NCBI GenBank assembly: GCA_000310025.1
Contig: FN649750.1
Location: forward strand, 3,613,472 to 3,677,471
DNA length: 64,000 bases
Origin: Ectocarpus siliculosus
Taxonomy: Eukaryota; Sar; Phaeophyceae; Ectocarpales; Ectocarpaceae
Direction: 5' to 3'
The position numbers were made by a program, and so were the translations under genes. Below are positions 59,039-64,000 of this stretch, one piece after another. The stretch's first letter is position 1. Every line of letters begins with the position of its first letter. The notes below the pieces were generated by a model. It was not told the origin of the DNA and did not search any database. It saw nothing but the letters and a program-made list of their open reading frames with translations.

Positions 59039-59656
59039 CCACCCCCGGTGTTTGCCATCGGGGTTTGGGTTTTCGTCGCTTGGCAACGACGTTGTAAAAC
59101 AAGCCCCCCACTCGGTGTTTGCCATCGGGATTGGGTTTTCGTCGCTTGGCAACGACGTTGTAAAACAAGCCAATTCACTTCGTGAACTCGGCAACCAGGT
59201 TACCGTTTTTTTTTTTTTTACCTCGGTTTTTTTTTTTGGCGGTAACCATGAATGGTGGTCGAGTAGATCATGTTGTGCGGGGTGGAGAAACCTCACTCCG
59301 CGCAACGGGGGATGATCGCACCACGTTGTGTTAAAATGGTCAAGCATCCTCGAGGCAGTTACACAGTGCTTACAACTGTCTCTGGAAGTGAAAGCACCAG
59401 AAAATAAATTAAGTCATACGTAGCTGTCATCCGTACGCAAGGAAGTAAGCACAAGATGCCGAACACCCTTAGCAGGATGGCAGCTCACCCTTCATGCGAC
59501 TCGCCAAATACCTCACGGCGCTTCGCGCTTGGTGATGTGAGAGCCTGGTCCGGTGAGAACCCGGCGTGCTCCGTCCCGGCTTTGTAGGGATGCGAGGTCA
59601 ATGGTCAAACGACTACGGCATGCACGACTATGAGTACACCCCCCTGCTTCGGCACC
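59039..59656. mobile_element. 618-bp insertion in integrase, bounded by an 18-bp direct repeat
   Basis: CCCCCCTGCTTCGGCACC occurs at 59021-59038 and again at 59639-59656. Integrase coding sequence ends at one copy (PVPKQGG) and resumes at the other (VPKQGGGY). The insert is a multiple of three but contains stops. It holds a 67-bp tandem duplication, A-runs on the sense strand and an inverted GGTTACCG/CGGTAACC pair. I do not recognise it. The long duplication fits target-primed insertion (LINE/SINE-like). Confidence 0.65.
59046..59178. repeat. 67-bp tandem duplication within the insert
   Basis: Two copies starting CGGTGTTTGCCATCGGG and containing CGTCGCTTGGCAACGACG (itself an inverted repeat) and ACGACGTTGTAAAACAAGCC. 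The copies differ by an indel and a few substitutions. Confidence 0.85.
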
Positions 59657-60240
59657 GGTGCCCTCGTCCCCCGCGCCGGCAAGCACCACCGGCAGCTGTC
59701 CATTGTGCCCGTGAGGGTGATTCCGTGTTGTTTTGCGGATAACCTCAAGATTGGTTCGGACAAGTGGCCGGCACGGTTGTGGAACGTGTTAATATCCATA
59801 ACCTTTGTTGCATTGCCGACATGGAAAGGCGTCTTACCCGGACCCAACACAGCCAAAGCACGATCACACTCAGCACCCTCCCAAACATCTATCATCCTGG
59901 CAGAGGATTCTGCCGAAACATCCGTCACGCGGGGGGGTTCAAAATCCGAATCCAGAAGGCAAGTCAACACTTCAGATCTCTGGGCATGCATAAAGATGTT
60001 CAACATGCAGGAATGGGCCCATTCTCTCGAGGGGTCACTACTCTCGGCAGTAGAGGCCGGCTTCACCAGAAAACTCTCACGCGCAACATTCACTTGAGAC
60101 ACATCTTTGTGGGGAAGGCGGGAGGCGAAAAGGGAGTCACTTGACACTCCACGGATGAATCGTAGTTTACCGTGCAGCAGTTGAGTTCCGCTAGGGTTTA
60201 TGCGGACTTCATGCTTGTGCGAAAACTTTCCAAACCGAAA
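59657..60240 (-). pseudogene. Copia integrase zinc-binding (GAG-pre-integrase) domain
   Basis: Minus-strand frame with KHEVRINPSGTQLLHGKLRF and then the HHCC zinc-binding motif of Copia integrase: H-x4-H in FHNRAGHLSEP and C-x2-C in SCRWC. It is in the same frame as the integrase core beyond the insert, but one base out of frame with the protease at its upstream end near 60237. Confidence 0.85.
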
Positions 60241-60559
60241 AAAGATTGAATCCACACCCGGGCACAAACAAAACTTCTGGCACAGTAATGTCTATGTCTT
60301 CCTGTTTCCCGTCGGCTCCGATTTGGTGGAACCGAAGGTCTAAGCTTCCTACAGCTGCAACCTTGATGAGAGCCGAGTCTCCAATTTGAATAAATTGTTC
60401 ATCCTGGCCCAAGTGGCGAATGTCGTACATGTGATCTATCTGGTTCGAAATCATCGCGCTCGCTCCAGAATCGGCCTGCCACTGCTCGCTACCCTTCGGA
60501 TTCGGCATGTACGGTTGGCATAGAAAAGCTTTGTCTACTGTGGGGACGCTTGGTGACAC
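60209..60559 (-). pseudogene. Copia aspartic protease domain
   Basis: Minus-strand frame with the retroviral-type protease motif WQADSGASAMI and a typical downstream VPEVLFVPGCGFNLFSV segment. It overlaps the end of gag (60489-60559) in the +1 frame. At about 60237 the frame is lost: the next homologous stretch (GKF-KHE) is one base on, consistent with one extra T in GGTTTGG. Confidence 0.85.
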
Positions 60560-62978
60560 GAGCTACAATTAGCATTCCAGATACATCAGAGGCAGCAGGC
60601 ACAATCTTATCCGGCTCAGCAGTCGCGATCACAGCAGGCATAGAAGGCACCCTCACATCATGGACAGCATGCATTATCCCATCAGACTCAGTACTCACAA
60701 CCACGTCAGGCACAGCGGGCACAATCGCATCAGTCTCATGAAAATCGGTCTCCTTCTCATAATTCTCGAACATCGCAGACAGACTCGGAGAAGCAACCCT
60801 GTGCAAATCTTGCTCAGAAAAACAGTGATTCCTATCGTGACTCGCAAGCATTTCAGGGTCAACACCGGGTACAGCAGGTACGAAAACGTCAGACGCCTTA
60901 AAACCAAACGCAGACTCAAGAAAAGAATCAAACTTGCCTCGAGGGCACACACTTCGTGCCATGAAGAGACGAAGAGGGGCGTCGCCAGCAGGAGGTAGAA
61001 CGTCGCCTGGATCTGGAGAGGGAGAGGAGGAGGAAGAGGCCGCCTGAGGCACGCCGTGGTACTGCTGCTCCTGCTGCTGCTCAAAACTCGCCTGCTGCTG
61101 CGGGAAGGGCGCCGGCTGCTCCGAGACGTAGAAGGCCTCGTTGTAGACTCTCGGCTGATACGCGTCAGGACCTGCAGCAGAAGGGCAGTATGTTACGTTG
61201 GCCTCCTGCTGCTGGTGCGGCCCGCCGTCTTCGGAAAAATAGCCGAAGCCAAATCCCCCGCCGGCGTTGCCGTAGGAACCGCCGCTGTGGTTCCCCCCGT
61301 GAGCCGCGAGCCCATACCCGTATCCCGCCTCGGAAGGTGATGGGGCCCAGCTTGGCGTGGGTGCCGGCGCCGACGTTTGCTGCCATCCCGAGCTGCTTTC
61401 GCCACCGAACGAATCTCCGCCCCCGATGGCCAGGTGAGCCGGAAAAAAGGGCCGCGGGACGCTGGCAAGCTGCCCTGCAGGTACGTTGGCCGGCGGGAAA
61501 TTGCCCCCGCGGCCGCCGCCTTGCCCACGGCTTTCGTAGGGGCGAGGCCCGTAGCCGCCGTAGCCCCGTCCCCCATCGTTGCGCCCCTGCATCTGCCCCC
61601 CAGCTCCGGGTCCTGGCCCACGCGGCGGCCCCTGAGGCGCATGAGGGTGGCCCTGACTCCAGCCCGCACCGTGTTGGAATTGGTACGACTGCTGTACTGA
61701 TGGACCACCAACCCGCCCCAGGTTCTGCGATCCGCCTCGTGGATGAGCGGCCGCCTCGGCGTCCCTCCTGCCGCTCAAGTACGCGCTGATCTCGTTGTAA
61801 TTCGCCAGGAACTCGCTGCGCAACTTGTGACAGTCAGCGGTCGCGTGCGAGGTGTTGGGCCCGTGGTACTGGCAGATGTACGGTCCCAGCTGCTGCTGCT
61901 GCTGCTGCTGCTGCCGCTGCTGCTGCTGCGGTGGCTGCATCGACGCCTGTGGCTGCTGCTGCTGCTGCTGCTGCTGCGGTCCGCCGTGACCCATGCCGAC
62001 AATGGCTGGTCTCCTCTGCCCGCCGCCCCGGCCCATGCCGGCAGCGACGAGGGCGTGCCTCGTCTCCTCTCCTCTCTCTCCAGACCTCCGCTCGTACCTC
62101 TGCTCGTGCTCAGCCGTCCTCAACGCCTCCTGCATTTGTGCACTCGACAACATGGGGTGAAAAAGGACACGCTCTTTAATTTTCTCAAATTCTGGCAAAA
62201 AACCCCGAGCGATGTGCTTGCACATGGACACTTCAGCACGATTATCACCGTATGACACCAGTCTCATCCAAAGCGCCTTAGCTCTACCAAAGTAGTCCAT
62301 CAAACTTTCTCCATTCCTCTGACACAGCACATTCCACTGATCATCAAACGTCTGTCTTTCCTCGTTTTTACTGCGTCGGTAGTAGTCCAAGAAAATTTTG
62401 TACCCGGCTTGCGGACTCTCCGCTGCGAGCAATTGCCCTTGAATAGATTGTGCCGTGATCTTCGACAGCATGAAAATCCATACCTTCCTAGACTGCTTTA
62501 CTCTCTCCTCACCAAACGAACGTTTCATCCAATCCACATTCACTTGAGCTGCAGCTACAGGAATCTCTGGGCCTCTCATTGCGTCAACCACTCCCTCGTT
62601 CTCCATCCACGCTTCAAACGCACTCGTGAAAATCCGCAACGCAACCTCCATCGATCGATTTTTGAGGAAATCATCACTCCAAACAGGGACCTCGACTTTG
62701 TCCCGCTGTTTCAACTCTACTGTCTGGGCGCTAGACGTGCCTGAATGGGCACGATGCCCCTGGTCCTGGGAGTTTGCCGTGAAAGCATGCTTGAGAAGGT
62801 CGACCAGCTGACGCATCGAGTCTTGCTGATCTCCCCCCGCCTGCCGCTCTCCCTCCCAGATTGTCTTGTTCTTCTGCATCGGCGGTGAACGAATAGTTGG
62901 TTCCTCCATCGCCGGTGCCTTCTCCCGGGGAAGGATCACCATGACCTTGTCCCCCCGGAGGCTGTCGTCCGTCTCCAT
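60489..62978 (-). CDS. gag: Copia Gag polyprotein with long Gln/Gly/Pro-rich tail
   Basis: Open frame from the ATG at 62978 (56 bp after the 5' LTR) to TAG at 60491-60489, about 829 residues. The frame is open further upstream into the LTR, so the start is inferred. Residues of about 90-330 show the gag/UBN2 fold pattern (SMEVALRIFTSAFEAWM, YRRSKNEERQTFDDQWNVL, NGESLMDYFGRAKALWMRL, HIARGFLPEFEKIKERVLF). A CCHC-like knuckle with altered spacing (CQYHGPNTSHATADCHKL) follows a glutamine-rich stretch. The remaining tail of over 400 residues is Gly/Pro/Gln-rich, far longer than usual Copia gag. It overlaps the protease frame by 71 nt, +1 relative. Confidence 0.88.
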   Translation of the reverse strand: METDDSLRGDKVMVILPREKAPAMEEPTIRSPPMQKNKTIWEGERQAGGDQQDSMRQLVDLLKHAFTANSQDQGHRAHSGTSSAQTVELKQRDKVEVPVWSDDFLKNRSMEVALRIFTSAFEAWMENEGVVDAMRGPEIPVAAAQVNVDWMKRSFGEERVKQSRKVWIFMLSKITAQSIQGQLLAAESPQAGYKIFLDYYRRSKNEERQTFDDQWNVLCQRNGESLMDYFGRAKALWMRLVSYGDNRAEVSMCKHIARGFLPEFEKIKERVLFHPMLSSAQMQEALRTAEHEQRYERRSGERGEETRHALVAAGMGRGGGQRRPAIVGMGHGGPQQQQQQQQPQASMQPPQQQQRQQQQQQQQLGPYICQYHGPNTSHATADCHKLRSEFLANYNEISAYLSGRRDAEAAAHPRGGSQNLGRVGGPSVQQSYQFQHGAGWSQGHPHAPQGPPRGPGPGAGGQMQGRNDGGRGYGGYGPRPYESRGQGGGRGGNFPPANVPAGQLASVPRPFFPAHLAIGGGDSFGGESSSGWQQTSAPAPTPSWAPSPSEAGYGYGLAAHGGNHSGGSYGNAGGGFGFGYFSEDGGPHQQQEANVTYCPSAAGPDAYQPRVYNEAFYVSEQPAPFPQQQASFEQQQEQQYHGVPQAASSSSSPSPDPGDVLPPAGDAPLRLFMARSVCPRGKFDSFLESAFGFKASDVFVPAVPGVDPEMLASHDRNHCFSEQDLHRVASPSLSAMFENYEKETDFHETDAIVPAVPDVVVSTESDGIMHAVHDVRVPSMPAVIATAEPDKIVPAASDVSGMLIVARVTKRPHSRQSFSMPTVHAESEG

Positions 62979-63033
62979 CCGGCATCTTGCGCGCGTAGAC
63001 ACAGCGGCCACTCTCTTGATCGAAACGCTAGCG

Positions 63034-63555
63034 TGTTGAGTAGCTTTGTGCGTGGGTGCCTCGGCGCGGGGTCCCGTAGTGGGAAACAAAAGGTGCCAGC
63101 AGCTGGGTACTGCCAACGGTCAAAATGTAGAAACTATCCGCGGGCGTGAAAGCCCTTCTACGTGGTGGAGCGTGGAAGCTCGTGTATAATATAGTTGTGG
63201 TGTGGAAGCCGGGTGGCGTGGTAGCCCTGATGTAAAGGTATATGTAGGGACGTGGGAGTCCTGAAGGCGTGGAAGCCGGGTTGGCGTGATAGCCGGAGTA
63301 TGGGCGTGGAAGCCGGGGTTGGCGTGAGAGCCGGAAAAAGGACTTGATTATACACAGAAAAAGGAAGTGAGGAACCACAAGCCACGCACACAAATTCCGT
63401 TGTAGACACCCATACCCTCAAACCTGCAATATGTGATAAAGTTGGTACCACCAAATCTAATCCATAGCAACCATTGAACCCCCAAACTCCCCGCTCCATC
63501 TGCTCGGGAAATTCTTGCTCGCAATAATCTGTTGATGCTGTGAGTACATCCAACA
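63034..63555 (-). repeat. LTR (5' LTR of the minus-strand element)
   Basis: 522 bp, TGTTG to CAACA, matching 54459-54980 by eye throughout. In sense orientation the internal region directly after it reads CGCTAGCGTTTCGATCAAG. No sequence starting TGG, the usual tRNA-complementary primer site, abuts it. Confidence 0.97.
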
Positions 63556-63560
63556 GTAAT
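63556..63560. repeat. Target-site duplication GTAAT (right)
   Basis: Second copy of the 5-bp GTAAT duplication, immediately after the right LTR. Confidence 0.93.
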
Positions 63561-63668
63561 AGCGTCATGACTGTAGTAACGGCAGTTGGAGGTTCGGAGC
63601 AGTTTGCCACTGGTCGGATGCAACGTTGGCTGACCCTAACCCTCTCAACCATGTCTTTCCGCTTCCAG

Positions 63669-63777
63669 GTGCACTTTGATCTGCGCAGCGCTGGACAAGG
63701 CCACATCCGACGCGGACATGGCGGACGCAGCGATGCCGGAGGTTCATCAGCAAAGCTGGACCCCACACAGGGCACAG
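63669..63777 (+). CDS. Candidate exon of an unidentified host gene
   Basis: Lies between CTTCCAG and CAG|GTGAATC, plausible acceptor and donor. Read with one leading base it is open for 36 codons (begins CTLICAALDKATSDADM) with an exon-like composition. Neighbouring exons and a start codon were not found, and I do not recognise the product. If real, the retrotransposon sits in or near this gene. Confidence 0.3.
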
Positions 63778-64000
63778 GTGAATCAAACCGTTTGTTCTCT
63801 GCGGTCAACGTGCCGGAACGCACCGTAGCAAGCACCTTATGATTGCTGTTACCACGTTCGTTCGTTGACACGATCACGGCAGAGCCCGCACGTGTCGTGA
63901 AAGCCACCGTAACAAAGGGATCAGCAATATGCTCGTATTCGCAGAGAGACGCATGCTTGAAGCTTATGGAGACGATTCTAGTGTGTTCCTCTAGTGGCTG

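Larger units (their letters stand above)
54459..63555 (-). mobile_element. Copia-type LTR retrotransposon, 9,097 bp
   Basis: The element reads on the minus strand in the order LTR, gag, protease, integrase, reverse transcriptase, RNase H, LTR. Integrase before RT defines the Copia (Pseudoviridae) order. Two 522-bp LTRs begin TGTTG and end CAACA, and I saw no differences between them. A GTAAT duplication flanks the element. The identical LTRs suggest recent insertion. The coding region is nevertheless broken by changes of frame, an in-frame TAG, a 618-bp insertion and an assembly gap, so this copy looks unable to move by itself. Confidence 0.95.

Noticed and set aside
57505-59097. 530-codon plus-strand frame across the N gap
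   Set aside because: It runs through undetermined bases and is antisense to integrase and the Pro/Ala repeat; not a gene.
59021-59656. Interpreting the integrase interruption as a normal intron
   Set aside because: No GT/GC-AG pair removes it cleanly while keeping the frame, and retrotransposition would remove an intron; a duplication-flanked insertion fits better.

Overview
This is a eukaryotic nuclear window. It has long introns with GT-AG (and some GC-AG) borders, co-oriented and divergent single-copy genes, abundant microsatellites, and a large LTR retrotransposon. An intraflagellar-transport gene implies a lineage that makes flagella. The intron-rich, repeat-rich style and the Copia type suggest a stramenopile, plausibly a brown alga such as Ectocarpus; this taxonomic call is inference.

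Layout. (1) 1-120: the last exon of an unidentified + strand gene that begins outside the window. (2) 3088-12078, minus: a BCS1-family AAA ATPase in at least 13 exons, with a long low-complexity insertion inside the AAA domain. (3) 16704-26946, minus: a complete 13-exon gene for a calcium-regulated mitochondrial carrier (SCaMC/ATP-Mg-Pi type; four EF-hands plus three carrier repeats; 498 residues when spliced). (4) 26947-29023: a 2.1 kb divergent intergenic region. (5) 29024-48594, plus: a complete IFT140 gene, modelled as 33 exons and about 1,615 residues. (6) 48595-54453: a repeat-rich intergenic stretch with a Mutator-like TIR element at 52631-53045 and copies of two dispersed repeat families. 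(7) 54459-63555, minus: a 9.1 kb Copia-type LTR retrotransposon with two apparently identical 522-bp LTRs and a GTAAT target-site duplication, but with a frameshifted, stop-containing and internally interrupted pol. An assembly gap of 344 N lies inside it. (8) 63561-64000: flanking host DNA with one candidate + strand exon.

Exons were assembled by hand from protein similarity recalled from the families, splice dinucleotides and phase. The SCaMC model sums to 1,497 nt and the IFT140 model to 4,848 nt, both divisible by three. The two mitochondrial genes sit in tandem. The carrier and IFT140 are divergent and may share a promoter region.

The most unusual signals are: a high share of GC-AG introns (at least 6 of about 56, three of them consecutive in the carrier gene); a retrotransposon with identical LTRs but a disabled pol, including a 618-bp insertion bounded by an 18-bp direct repeat; an array of tiny hairpins with covarying stems inside the LTR; and a MULE-like element made of CCCATGGG palindromes. 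No rRNA, intact tRNA, CRISPR or prokaryotic feature was seen.
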